From the NCBI GenBank assembly GCA_903872875.1, contig CAIQMJ010000370.1, forward strand, positions 1 through 17,076: a stretch of 17,076 nucleotides of DNA, given 5' to 3'. The notes beneath the pieces are model-generated. The model saw only the letters and a program-made list of their open reading frames with translations, was not told the origin of the DNA and did no database searches. This stretch comes from an uncultured Variovorax sp. (lineage in GTDB: Bacteria > Pseudomonadota > Gammaproteobacteria > Burkholderiales > Burkholderiaceae_C). Both the position numbers and the translations under genes were made by a program. Below are positions 1-8,087 of the stretch, piece after piece. Position 1 is the stretch's first letter. Every line of letters starts with the position of its first letter.

Positions 1-321
1 GGCTGCGGTTCGGGCGTCGAGCCCTTCGCCGGCCGGACCGGCGGTGGCCGCGTCCATGGCCGCAGGCGTCGTGCCGAGTGCGGCGAGGCGCTCGCGGTGC
101 AGCGCCACCAGCGGTGCGCAGGCATGCAGCGTGGCCACGCGCAGCGCGACCATCTCGCGTTCGGTGCGCGACAGCGCGCTGGCGTCGGCGGGTTCGAGCA
201 GTGCGTCGAAGCTGCCCTGGCTGTGCTGGCGCACGGCGGGGCGCTGCAGCCGCAGTTCGCCGAGGAAGGAGCCGGGCTGCAGGCCCATCAATCGGTCGAT
301 CACGTCGTCGGGTGAGGTCAT
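1..321 (-). CDS. CMD-domain (carboxymuconolactone decarboxylase/AhpD-like) protein, N-terminal part
   Basis: Only the first 107 codons are inside the window; the gene runs off the left edge. The start is the ATG at 321, giving MTSPDDVIDRLMGLQPGSFL. Residues 51-81 look like the first helices of an AhpD/CMD fold, with S-R-T-E-R-E-M-V-A-L leading into H-A-C68-A-P-L-V-A-L-H75. Canonical AhpD peroxidases have a CxxC followed by a His; here only C68 remains and the second Cys position is Leu71, so a classic thiol peroxidase mechanism looks unlikely for this part of the protein. The general architecture recalls the CMD domain protein family named after Avi_7170, which sits beside peptide-type ABC transporters and luciferase-like monooxygenases in several proteobacteria; that assignment is from memory. 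It is the last visible gene of the minus-strand operon, 31 bases after the monooxygenase-like gene, with no strong ribosome binding site. The substrate is unknown. Confidence 0.75.
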   Translation of the reverse strand, partial: MTSPDDVIDRLMGLQPGSFLGELRLQRPAVRQHSQGSFDALLEPADASALSRTEREMVALRVATLHACAPLVALHRERLAALGTTPAAMDAATAGPAGEGLDARTAA

Positions 322-352
322 GGCGTAGTGAATTTGGGGTGTTTCGATTCGG

Positions 353-1831
353 TCAGGTCGGTGAGGGCGAAGGCATGGCCGGGGTGGCCGGCACCAGCTT
401 GGCCTCGGGCACGTCATAGGCCAGGAATTCGGCGCAGAAGCGCTCCGCGTCCGCCAGGTAGAAGTCCCGTGTGATGCCGCGCACCAGCCGCTCGGTGCCA
501 TGCGCCATGCCGTTGATGCCGAGGCCGATCGGCCCCATGCTGGGCAGCGCGCCGCCGTTGAACATGTGGATGTTGGCGATCTCCGGGCATTGGCCCGGCG
601 TGCGTTCGGTCAGCTCGAAGCCGGCGCCGAGGAAAGGGAAGCGGCCGATGGCCGGCGACTCCTCGCCGGCCGGCGGCTGGAAGCGGTCGCCCCACAGCGC
701 CACGTGCGGCAGCACGGCAGAGAGTTCGGTGCGGCGCGCGAGGTTGGCCGCGAAGCCGGTGCCCAGGATCACGAAGTCCGCCGTGTGCGTGCCGGACGGC
801 GTGAACAGTTCGATCTTCCCGTCGCCGCGCAGGCCGACGTCTTCCCAGGCCGACGCGAAGTGCATGTGGAAATTGGGGAAGGCGGTGGTGCGCAGGAAGG
901 TGTCCGGCGGTGGCGGCATCGGGCTCGCGAAGATCTTGCGCATGAAGCGCCAGCGCGTCAGGCTGTCCATCTCGGCGAAGTGCCGGTACAGGCCTTCGAA
1001 CTCCATGAATCGCGCGCTGTTCATCTCGGGCAGCGTGGCGCGGCGCATGTAGAGGTCGACCCGCGCGGCGCCGGCTTCCAGCGCGGTGGCCGCGTTGTCG
1101 AAGGCCGACGCGCCGGCGCCGAGCACGGCCACGTCCTTGCCCGCGAGCGCCGCGAAGTCGATTTGCTCGGCGCTGTGCGCCCAGCGCGCGCGGGGCAGCT
1201 TGGTCTCGACGAAGGCCGGTACGTTGCGGCCGCCGGCACCCGTGCTGCCGGTCGCGAGCACGACCTTGCGCGTGAGGATCTGCGCAGGGCCGTCCGGGCC
1301 GCGCACCGTCAGGCGCAGCAGGCCGTCGTCGGGCTCGATGCGTTCGAGCCGCGTGCCGCTGCGCGTCGGGATCGCCAGCGTCTCGCGCAGCCAGCCGAGA
1401 TAGGCCATCCACATCTGCTTCGGAATGCGCACCAGCGCCTCCCAGGCAGCCGTGCCGTGCTGCGCCTCGTACCAGCTCTGGAAGGCGAGCGCCGGCACCT
1501 TGAGCGCGGGCCCCGGCAGCGTCTTGATGGTGCGCAGCGTGATCATGCGGGCGTAGGTCACCCACGGGCCTTCGCGGCCTTGCGGGTTCTCGTCGAGCAC
1601 CAGCAGGTTGGGAATGCGCGCCTGCTGCAGGCCCGATGCCGCAGCCACGCCGTTCTGCCCGCCGCCGACGATCACGACGTCGAGCACAGGCCGGCCGTTG
1701 CGCTCGCGCGGCGGCACCCATTCGCGCGGCGGGTAGTCGAACAGGGCGAGTTCGTGGCGCGCCTGCTGCGCGAGACGTTCCAGTGCCGCGGATGCGGCGC
1801 TGTCGGCCAGGGAAGCGGTGATGGGATTCAA
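353..1831 (-). CDS. FAD/NAD(P)-binding oxidoreductase, flavin monooxygenase-like
   Basis: A 492-residue flavoprotein. Residues 51-61 (DVVIVGGGQNG) form the FAD-binding Rossmann motif. VLATGS at 191-196 and FVILGTGF at 353-360 are the Thr-Gly segments typical of class B flavin monooxygenases, and VAVLGAGASA at 234-243 is the second, NAD(P)H-binding Rossmann motif. The FMO identifying motif (FxGxxxHxxxY/W) is not intact: the matching stretch is PRARWAHSAEQID (213-225), which keeps the His-Ser but not Phe and Gly. It probably oxygenates or oxidises a small molecule in the cytoplasm. I chose the TTG at 1831 rather than the upstream ATG at 1939, because the extra 36 residues are Arg/Pro-rich and overlap the upstream gene. 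With TTG the start overlaps the dehydrogenase stop as TTGA, like the other coupled junctions here. An upstream GAGGAC can serve as ribosome binding site. The substrate cannot be read from sequence. Confidence 0.85.
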   Translation of the reverse strand: MNPITASLADSAASAALERLAQQARHELALFDYPPREWVPPRERNGRPVLDVVIVGGGQNGVAAASGLQQARIPNLLVLDENPQGREGPWVTYARMITLRTIKTLPGPALKVPALAFQSWYEAQHGTAAWEALVRIPKQMWMAYLGWLRETLAIPTRSGTRLERIEPDDGLLRLTVRGPDGPAQILTRKVVLATGSTGAGGRNVPAFVETKLPRARWAHSAEQIDFAALAGKDVAVLGAGASAFDNAATALEAGAARVDLYMRRATLPEMNSARFMEFEGLYRHFAEMDSLTRWRFMRKIFASPMPPPPDTFLRTTAFPNFHMHFASAWEDVGLRGDGKIELFTPSGTHTADFVILGTGFAANLARRTELSAVLPHVALWGDRFQPPAGEESPAIGRFPFLGAGFELTERTPGQCPEIANIHMFNGGALPSMGPIGLGINGMAHGTERLVRGITRDFYLADAERFCAEFLAYDVPEAKLVPATPAMPSPSPT

Positions 1832-2646
1832 GAGGTCCTCCGTTCGCCGGGGACCACGACCGAGCCGGGCCCCAGATGATGTCCGCCGTCGACGCGCACG
1901 AGTTCGCCGGCCAGGTGGCGGGCCGACAGCGCGACCCACACCACGACCTCGGCCACGTCGTCGGGTGTGGCCGCATGCTTCAGCGGTGCCGCCGCGGTCT
2001 GCGCCGTGACCAGGGCCTCGAAGCGCTCTGCACCGATGCCCTTCAGCAGCCAGTCGTTGGCGATGAAGCCCGGCACCACGGCATTGACCCGCACCGCCGG
2101 TGCCAGCGCGCGCGCCAGCGTCAGCGTGAGATTGTTCAGTGCCGCCTTCGAGGCCGCATAGGCGATCGAGCTGCCGGTGCCGGCCAGCGCGGCGGTCGAC
2201 GAGATGTTGACCACGCTGCCTGCGCCGTTTGCGCGCAACCAGGGTGCCGCGGCCCGTGTCATCTGGAACGGACCCATCAGGTTCACGTCCAGCACCTCGC
2301 GGAACACGTCCGAGTCGAGTGCCTCGAGATCGTCATGCGGGATGAAGCGCGTGATCGCGGCGTTGTTGACCAGCACATCGATGCGGCCCCAGGCCGCGCC
2401 CGCCTCGGCGGCGACGCGCCGGCAGGTGGCGTCGTCCGACAGGTCGCCGCTGACTGCGATCGCCTCGCCGCCGGCGGCGATGCAGTCGGCGATCACGGCG
2501 TCGGCCCTGGCCGCATCGTGGCCGTAATGGACGGCGATGCGGCAGCCTGCGGCTGCCAACTGGCGTGCGATGGCGGAGCCGAGTCCGCCCGTCGCGCCCG
2601 TGACCAGCGCGACCTTGCCTGCGTGCCCGCGGTTCATGTCGTTCAT
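1828..2646 (-). CDS. Short-chain dehydrogenase/reductase (SDR), classical type
   Basis: A 272-residue classical SDR that would reduce a carbonyl or oxidise an alcohol with NAD(P)(H). Visible motifs are the cofactor loop TGATGGLG (16-23), the structural VNNAA (93-97), Asn122 in VNLMG, catalytic Ser150 in VNISS, and the Y163-x3-K167 pair in YAASK, so the Asn-Ser-Tyr-Lys tetrad is complete. VVPGF (190-194) and VDGG (252-255) are the usual C-terminal SDR motifs. The ATG at 2646 overlaps the stop of the upstream ATPase as ATGA. A second ATG three codons downstream (MNRGHAG) is possible but less well placed. The stop overlaps the TTG start of the flavin monooxygenase-like gene. Its position between transporter and oxygenase suggests it acts on the imported compound or on an oxygenation product. 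The nearest families (3-oxoacyl-ACP reductase-like) are too broad to name a substrate. Confidence 0.9.
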   Translation of the reverse strand: MNDMNRGHAGKVALVTGATGGLGSAIARQLAAAGCRIAVHYGHDAARADAVIADCIAAGGEAIAVSGDLSDDATCRRVAAEAGAAWGRIDVLVNNAAITRFIPHDDLEALDSDVFREVLDVNLMGPFQMTRAAAPWLRANGAGSVVNISSTAALAGTGSSIAYAASKAALNNLTLTLARALAPAVRVNAVVPGFIANDWLLKGIGAERFEALVTAQTAAAPLKHAATPDDVAEVVVWVALSARHLAGELVRVDGGHHLGPGSVVVPGERRTS

Positions 2647-3632
2647 GCGGCCTCCCGCAACCGCGGCCCGGCATTCGCCGCCGGTACGTCCGCGTAGTGG
2701 CACGCGGCCCAGGTACTGGCATCGAGCTGGCGCAGCAGCGGCGCCTCGCTGCGGCAGCGCTCGGTGGCGCGCGGGCAGCGCGGATGGAAGCGGCAGCCCG
2801 GCGGCAGGTCGAGCTGGCTCGGTATGTCGCCCTGTACCTCGTTGCCGAAGTCGGCCGCGCGGTCGGGGTCGGGCACCGGCGATGCCGCGACCAGCGCCTG
2901 CGTATACGGATGGCGCGGCGCCGCATGCAGCGTGCGCCGGTCGCCGATCTCGACCACCTGGCCGAGGTACATCACGAAGATCCGTGTGCACAGGTGTGCG
3001 ACCACGGCCAGGTCGTGGCTGATGAAGAGATAGGCCAGCCCAAGCTCTTCGCGCAGGTCCGACAGCAGGTTCTGCACCTGCGCCTGCACCGACACGTCGA
3101 GTGCCGACACCGGCTCGTCGCAGATCAGCAGCCGGGGCGACAGCGCCAGTGCGCGCGCAATGCCGATGCGCTGGCGCTGGCCACCCGAGAACTCGTGCGG
3201 AAAGCGTTCGCGCCACTCGGGCTTCAGGCCGACGCGCGCCATCAGCTCGGCGCTGCGCTGGCGGCGCGAGGCCGCGTCGCCGACGCGGTGCACCAGCAGC
3301 GGCTCCTCGATGATCCGGCCGATCGTGAGCCGCGGGTTCAGCGACGCGAACGGGTCCTGGAAGATCATCTGCACGTCGCGCCGGTGCGGCAGCCAGCCGC
3401 GGTGCGACAGCCCGACCAGTTCCTGGCCCTGCAGCTGGATCGAGCCGCCGTCGGCTTGTTCCAGCCCGATGATCGTGCGCGCCAGCGTCGACTTGCCGCA
3501 GCCCGATTCACCGACGAGGCCAACCGACTCGCCGGGTTCGATCTGCAGCGAGATGCCGTCGAGCGCCGTCAGCGTGCGGTCGCCCACGGCGAAGCGCTTG
3601 ACCACGTTCTCGACCTTCAGCAGCGGCGTCAT
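2643..3632 (-). CDS. Peptide/opine-type ABC transporter ATP-binding protein (OppF/DppF-like)
   Basis: A 329-residue ATPase energising the two permeases encoded upstream. Walker A GESGCGKST spans 41-49, the Q-loop Gln is at 92 (MIFQDP), the signature FSGGQ lies at 148-152, Walker B ends LLICDE with Glu173, and the H-loop His is at 206. The C-terminal oligopeptide/dipeptide transporter extension carries four cysteines (280, 286, 293, 311) in the spacing seen in DppD/OppF proteins that bind a [4Fe-4S] cluster. The start at 3632 gives MTPLLKVENV and overlaps the stop of the OppD-like gene as ATGA; longer in-frame extensions only read back through that gene in another frame. Together with OppD it would form the heterodimeric motor at the inner membrane. 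The family transports peptides, nickel, opines, glutathione and related solutes, so the substrate is open. Confidence 0.93.
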   Translation of the reverse strand: MTPLLKVENVVKRFAVGDRTLTALDGISLQIEPGESVGLVGESGCGKSTLARTIIGLEQADGGSIQLQGQELVGLSHRGWLPHRRDVQMIFQDPFASLNPRLTIGRIIEEPLLVHRVGDAASRRQRSAELMARVGLKPEWRERFPHEFSGGQRQRIGIARALALSPRLLICDEPVSALDVSVQAQVQNLLSDLREELGLAYLFISHDLAVVAHLCTRIFVMYLGQVVEIGDRRTLHAAPRHPYTQALVAASPVPDPDRAADFGNEVQGDIPSQLDLPPGCRFHPRCPRATERCRSEAPLLRQLDASTWAACHYADVPAANAGPRLREAA

Positions 3633-4600
3633 GCGGCTTCCTCCTGCGCCACGAAGCACGCGACCGAATGGCCGGGCGCGAGCTCGACCATCTCGGGGCG
3701 GGACTCGCGGCAGGCCGCGACGGCGCGCGGGCAGCGGTCGTTGAAGGCGCAGCCCGCCGGCCGGTAGCGCGGGTCCGGCACGGTGCCCGGTATCTCGTTG
3801 AGGCGGCCGGTCGCGCCGGCCACCGGCATCGCGCGCAGCAGGCCATGCGTGTAGGGATGCAGCGGCCGGCGGAACAGGTCGCGCACAGCCGCGTGTTCCA
3901 CCGTGCGGCCGGCGTACATCACGGCCACGCGGTCGGCCACTTGCGCCACCACGCCCAGGTTGTGCGTGATCAGCAGCACGCCCGCATTGCTCTCGCGCTG
4001 CAGCTCGCGCAGCAGCCGCAGCACCTGCGCCTGGATGGTGGTGTCGAGCGCGGTCGTCGGCTCGTCGGCGATCAGGATGTCGGGCTGGCAGGCCAGCGCG
4101 ATCGCGATCACCACGCGCTGGCGCATGCCGCCCGACAGCCGGTGCGGGAAGTCGCGGACCTTGCGTTCCGCATCGGGAATGCGCACCCGCTTGCACAGCG
4201 CGATGGCGCGTTCCCAGGCCTGGTCGTGCGTCAAGTCCTGGTGTTCGCGCAGCACCTCGACGATCTGCTCGCCGATGGTCAGCACCGGGTTGAGCGAGGT
4301 CATCGGCTCCTGGAACACCATCGAGATGCGGTTGCCGCGGATGCGGCGCATCTCTCGTTCGGGCAGCGTCGTGAGGTCGACGCCGTCGAGCGTCAGGGCG
4401 CGCGCCGTGAGACTCGCGCCGCGCGGCGGCAGCAGCCGCATGATGGCCAGCGCCGTCACCGACTTGCCGCTGCCCGATTCGCCGACCAGCGCGAGCGTCT
4501 GGCCGCGTTCGACCGACAGCGTGACGCCTTCCACCGCGAGGAAGCGCTGGCCGTCGCGCGTCAGCGTGACGTTGAGGTCCTGGATGTCGAGTGCGGCCAT
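3629..4600 (-). CDS. Peptide/opine-type ABC transporter ATP-binding protein (OppD/DppD-like)
   Basis: A 323-residue ATPase, partner of the OppF-like protein. Walker A GESGSGKS is at 40-47, signature LSGGM at 155-159, Walker B ILIADE ends at Glu180, and the H-loop His is at 213 (ITHNL). The C-terminal extension again has four conserved cysteines (284, 290, 297, 315) consistent with the Fe-S-type C-terminal domain of this subfamily. The ATG at 4600 (MAALDIQDLN) shares its first base with the last base of the upstream permease stop (TGATG), and its own stop overlaps the next start as ATGA. Two separate ATPase genes, rather than one fused GsiA-type protein, is the Opp/Dpp layout. Longer in-frame starts lie inside the permease gene and are rejected. 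Confidence 0.93.
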   Translation of the reverse strand: MAALDIQDLNVTLTRDGQRFLAVEGVTLSVERGQTLALVGESGSGKSVTALAIMRLLPPRGASLTARALTLDGVDLTTLPEREMRRIRGNRISMVFQEPMTSLNPVLTIGEQIVEVLREHQDLTHDQAWERAIALCKRVRIPDAERKVRDFPHRLSGGMRQRVVIAIALACQPDILIADEPTTALDTTIQAQVLRLLRELQRESNAGVLLITHNLGVVAQVADRVAVMYAGRTVEHAAVRDLFRRPLHPYTHGLLRAMPVAGATGRLNEIPGTVPDPRYRPAGCAFNDRCPRAVAACRESRPEMVELAPGHSVACFVAQEEAA

Positions 4601-5496
4601 CAGCGCTGCAGCCTCGGGTTGAGCACGTCGTTGAGTCCTTCGGCGACGAGGTTGATCGACAGCACCGTGAGGATGATCGCCACGCCGGGGATCGCGCACA
4701 GGTACCACGCGGTGCGCAGCGAGTTCCGGCCGTTGCCGATCATGCTGCCCCAGCTCACGACGTTCGGGTCGCCCAGGCCGAGGAAGGACAGGCCGGCTTC
4801 CATGAGGATGGCGCTGGCCATCATGATCGACGCGGTCACGATGACCGGTGCCAGGCAGTTCGGCAGGATCTGCGTGAGCACGATGCGCAGGTGGCTCATG
4901 CCGACCGTGATGCACGACTGCACGAACTCGCGGCGTCGCAGCGACAGCACCTCGGCGCGCACCAGCCGCGCGAGGCTCGGCCAGGACACCGCCGCGATCG
5001 CGAAGGTCACGGTGCCGAGCGAAGGCTGCAGCACCACTACCAGCACGATCAGCAGCACGAAGCTCGGGATGGTCTGGAACACCTCGGTGAGCCGCATCAG
5101 CAGGTCGTCGATGCGCCCGCCGACGTAGCCTGCCGTGGCGCCGATGCCCACGCCCGCGATCAGCGCCACGAGGGTGGCCGAGAAGCCGACCGCGAGCGAC
5201 ACGCGCGCGCCATGCACGATGCCGGCGGCCACGTCGCGGCCCAGCGTGTCGGTGCCGAGCGGCGTGGCCGCGTCGTGGCCGGGCCAGGTCAGCGGCTGGC
5301 CGACCATCTCCAGCGGGTCCTCCGGGTAGATCGCCGGCGCGAGCAGCGCGGCGGCCACGATGAGCAGCAGGAAGACCAGGCCGGTGAAGGCGAGGCGGCG
5401 CCGCGAGAAGTCGCGCGCAAAGCGAAGCCAGCGCGGCATCGGCGCCTTGGGCTCGTGCGCCGCCGGTGCGGCGGCCAGCGTGGATGCGGGCTTCAT
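4600..5496 (-). CDS. Peptide/opine-type ABC transporter permease (DppC/OppC-like)
   Basis: A 298-residue inner-membrane permease. After a basic cytoplasmic N-terminus (WLRFARDFSRRRLA) the first membrane helix is about 36-54, followed by the family motif GTDTLGRDV (81-89) and further hydrophobic segments near 100-122, 140-160, 163-178, 215-240 and 265-288. The ATPase-coupling EAA loop falls at about 189-205 (EFVQSCITVGMSHLRI); it keeps the Gly but has Ser-Cys-Ile-Thr where most relatives have Ala-Arg-Ala-Leu. SFLGLG (237-242) and the C-terminal NPRLQ are typical of DppC. The start ATG at 5496 overlaps the DppB-like stop by one base (TGATG), and the stop overlaps the OppD-like start the same way. 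It pairs with the DppB-like protein to form the channel. Confidence 0.93.
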   Translation of the reverse strand: MKPASTLAAAPAAHEPKAPMPRWLRFARDFSRRRLAFTGLVFLLLIVAAALLAPAIYPEDPLEMVGQPLTWPGHDAATPLGTDTLGRDVAAGIVHGARVSLAVGFSATLVALIAGVGIGATAGYVGGRIDDLLMRLTEVFQTIPSFVLLIVLVVVLQPSLGTVTFAIAAVSWPSLARLVRAEVLSLRRREFVQSCITVGMSHLRIVLTQILPNCLAPVIVTASIMMASAILMEAGLSFLGLGDPNVVSWGSMIGNGRNSLRTAWYLCAIPGVAIILTVLSINLVAEGLNDVLNPRLQR

Positions 5497-6485
5497 CAGC
5501 GCACCTCGATGCGCGGATCGAGCCGTGCGTACAGCAGGTCGACCGCGATGTTGATCAGGATCACCAGCACCGCGCTGGCGAGCACGATGCCCAGCAGCAG
5601 GTTCAGGTCGCGCGACAGCACCGCGTCGAAGGCGAGGCGGCCGAGGCCGGGCCAGCTGAAGACCATCTCGACCACCACGGCGCCGCCGAGCAGCGAGCCG
5701 ACCTGCACGCCGAGCATCGTGACCATCGGCAGCATCGCGTTGCGGAACACGTGGCGAAAGCTCACCCGCGCGGCGCTCAGGCCCTTGGCGCGCGCCATGC
5801 GCACGTAGTCCATCTCCTTGACCTCGAGCACCGAGGCGCGCACCAGCCGCGTGTAGACCGCCATGTAGAACAGGCCGAGCGTGATGGTCGGCAGCAGCGC
5901 ATGCGCGGCGACGTCGCGCACGCGTGCCCAGCCGCTCAGGCCGGCGCCGACGCTTTCCATGCCGCCGGTGGGCAGCCAGCGCAGCGTGACCGAGAACAGC
6001 ACGATCAGCATCAGGCCGAGCCAGAACAGCGGCGTGGCATAGGACAGCAGCGAGAACACCGCAATGACGTTGTCGGTCGGCGAGTTCACGCGGCGCGCGG
6101 CCAGCATGCCGAGCCCCGCGCCCGCCGTCACCGCCAGGCCGATGGCCGCGACCATCAGCAGCAGCGTTGCGGGCAGGCGCGACATCAGCAGGTCCGCCAC
6201 CGACATGCTGTTGCGCCCCGACCAGCCGAGGTCGAGCTGTGCGAGCCGCAGCAGGTAGTGGCCCAGCTGCATGTAGAGCGGCTGGTCGAGCCCGAACTGC
6301 GCACGCAGCTGCGCCACATAGGTCGCGTCGCTGCCACCGGATTCACCGGCCAGGATCTCGGCGGCGTCGCCCGGCGCCATGTGCAGCAGCAGGAAGTCGA
6401 GCACCGCGATGCACACCAGCACCACGAGCCCGTGCAGCAGCCGCCGCCCGAGGAAGCGCAGCAGCGGTGGAGGTCGTCCGCGCAT
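5496..6485 (-). CDS. Peptide/opine-type ABC transporter permease (DppB/OppB-like)
   Basis: A 329-residue inner-membrane permease. The N-terminal helix (about 17-36) runs into the family motif HMAPGD (35-40), followed by a periplasmic region with the recognisable LDQPLYMQLGHYLL (66-79). Further hydrophobic segments lie near 104-128, 141-165, 193-213, 250-275 and 294-318. LPTGG (171-175) is a DppB hallmark. The EAA loop at about 225-241 (MDYVRMARAKGLSAARV) matches the consensus well, in contrast to the partner permease. The ATG at 6485 lies six bases after the stop of the solute-binding protein gene, within the same operon. Its family is secure, its substrate is not. Confidence 0.93.
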   Translation of the reverse strand: MRGRPPPLLRFLGRRLLHGLVVLVCIAVLDFLLLHMAPGDAAEILAGESGGSDATYVAQLRAQFGLDQPLYMQLGHYLLRLAQLDLGWSGRNSMSVADLLMSRLPATLLLMVAAIGLAVTAGAGLGMLAARRVNSPTDNVIAVFSLLSYATPLFWLGLMLIVLFSVTLRWLPTGGMESVGAGLSGWARVRDVAAHALLPTITLGLFYMAVYTRLVRASVLEVKEMDYVRMARAKGLSAARVSFRHVFRNAMLPMVTMLGVQVGSLLGGAVVVEMVFSWPGLGRLAFDAVLSRDLNLLLGIVLASAVLVILINIAVDLLYARLDPRIEVR

Positions 6486-6491
6486 CGGTCC

Positions 6492-8087
6492 TCAACCCGC
6501 CAGGCTGACGCCAGCGAAGCTGTCGTGCGCGCCGTAGGGGCTGGTGATGAGGTTCTTCACGCGGCGGTTCAGCAGCGTGAAGTAGTTGATGTCGCCGATC
6601 GGGATGTTCGGCAGGTCGGTCATCACGATCTTCTGGAACTCCGCGAACTGCGCCTTGCGCTTGGCCGGATCGGTCTCGACCTGTGCGGCTTCCAGCAGCT
6701 TGTCGACCTCGGGGTTGGCATAGCCCGACCCGTTGGAGAACACGACGCCCTTCTGGATGTTCTTCGACCAGTAGAAGCGCTGCACGCCCATGGTCGGGTC
6801 GGTCAGGTTGAAGGCGATGAAGTTGGTCGTGTCGAAGTCGTAGTCGGTGTAGACGCGCTTGTAGTAGCCCGCGAAGTCCTGGTTGCGCACCTCGACCGCG
6901 ATGCCGATGCGCTGCATCGCCGCGCGGAAGTAGTCGCCGGTGCTGCGGTAGTGGTCGCCGCCGGGCAGCGGGTCGTGCGTCATGCGGAAGCGCACGCCGT
7001 CGGCGCCGGGCTTCAGGCCGGCCTCGTCGAGCAGCTTCTTCGCGATCTCGAGGTCGTACTTGTAGCTCGGCACGTCCTTCGAGTAGTACTGCACCATGTC
7101 GGCGGAGATCGGGCCGGTCGACGGGCGCCCGAAGCCGTACCAGATGTTCTTCAGCATGAACTCGCGGTTCAGCGCATGCGCGATGGCGCGGCGCACGCGC
7201 ACGTCGTTGAACGGCGCCTTGCGCAGGTTGAACTCGATGTACGCCATGGTGGCCAGGGCCTCGGTGCCCTTCTCGGCGATCTCCAGGTCGGGCAGGCTGC
7301 CCAGGCGCTTGGCATCGGCCAGCGCGACCGGCATCGCGCCGCCCACGTCGACCTCGCCCGACTCGAAGGCGGCGGAGCGGCCGGCCGGGTCGGGAATGAT
7401 GCGCACGACGATGCGTTCGAGCGGCTTCCTGGTCTTGTCCCAGTAGTCGGGATTGCGCTCCAGCGTGATGAACTGCCCGCGCTGCCACTCGACGAACTTG
7501 TACGGACCGGTGCCGACGGGCGCGACGTTGGCCGGATTGGTCATCAGGTCCTTGCCCTCGTACAGGTGCCGCGGCAGGATCTGCGACTCGATGCCCGCGA
7601 GCGCGTTCATCACGTAGGGCGCCGGCTTGCCGAAGCGCAGCACGGCGGTCAGCGGATCTGGCGTGTCGACCTTCTCGAGGTTGGCATAGGTCGAGCGGCC
7701 ACGCGGGTGCGCGACCTTCCAGACGTTCATCGCCGAATAGGCCAGGTCGGCCGAAGTGAAAGGCTTTCCGTCGTGCCACTTGACGCCAGGGCGCAGCTTG
7801 AAGGTGAGCGAGAGGCCGTCGGCGCTCAGCTGCCACGATTCCGCCAGTTCCGGCTTCGGCTTGAAGTCGAAGCCATAGCTCACGAGGCCATCGAACATCT
7901 TGCCCGACAGCAGGTAGATCTGGCCCGACGAGTTGAAGGCGCCCGTCAGCATCACCGGCTCGGGCAAGGTGATGCGCAAGGTGTTCGCCTTGCTCGGCGT
8001 CTGGGCCAGTGCCTGGCCGGCGATCGTGCTGCCCAGCGCCAGCGCGCCGCTTCCGACCATCAGGGTTCTGCGCGACAGATCGGTCAT
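6492..8087 (-). CDS. Periplasmic solute-binding protein, SBP_bac_5 (DppA/OppA/GsiB) family
   Basis: A 531-residue substrate receptor, the specificity-determining part of the ABC system. The N-terminus MTDLSRRTLM carries a twin-arginine (Tat) type motif, followed by a hydrophobic stretch and a likely cleavage after ALA (residues 26-28) before QTPS. The SBP_bac_5 signature region is visible from about residue 70 (KPELAESWQLSADGLS, KLRPGVKWHDGKPF) with the later NVAPVGTGPYKFVEW stretch. The ATG at 8087 has a GAGG ribosome binding site about seven bases upstream. A GTG 14 codons earlier (8129) is possible but would put an unneeded extension before the signal peptide. The start codon overlaps the stop of a short upstream ORF (ATGA). 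It is the first large gene of the operon. Tat rather than Sec export suggests folding before export, as in some other dipeptide-type binding proteins. Confidence 0.92.
   Translation of the reverse strand: MTDLSRRTLMVGSGALALGSTIAGQALAQTPSKANTLRITLPEPVMLTGAFNSSGQIYLLSGKMFDGLVSYGFDFKPKPELAESWQLSADGLSLTFKLRPGVKWHDGKPFTSADLAYSAMNVWKVAHPRGRSTYANLEKVDTPDPLTAVLRFGKPAPYVMNALAGIESQILPRHLYEGKDLMTNPANVAPVGTGPYKFVEWQRGQFITLERNPDYWDKTRKPLERIVVRIIPDPAGRSAAFESGEVDVGGAMPVALADAKRLGSLPDLEIAEKGTEALATMAYIEFNLRKAPFNDVRVRRAIAHALNREFMLKNIWYGFGRPSTGPISADMVQYYSKDVPSYKYDLEIAKKLLDEAGLKPGADGVRFRMTHDPLPGGDHYRSTGDYFRAAMQRIGIAVEVRNQDFAGYYKRVYTDYDFDTTNFIAFNLTDPTMGVQRFYWSKNIQKGVVFSNGSGYANPEVDKLLEAAQVETDPAKRKAQFAEFQKIVMTDLPNIPIGDINYFTLLNRRVKNLITSPYGAHDSFAGVSLAG

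Noticed and set aside
500..1879. A 459-codon plus-strand frame opposite the flavin monooxygenase-like gene
   Set aside because: Same type of antisense shadow; no domain or motif, and the minus-strand frame has clear Rossmann motifs.
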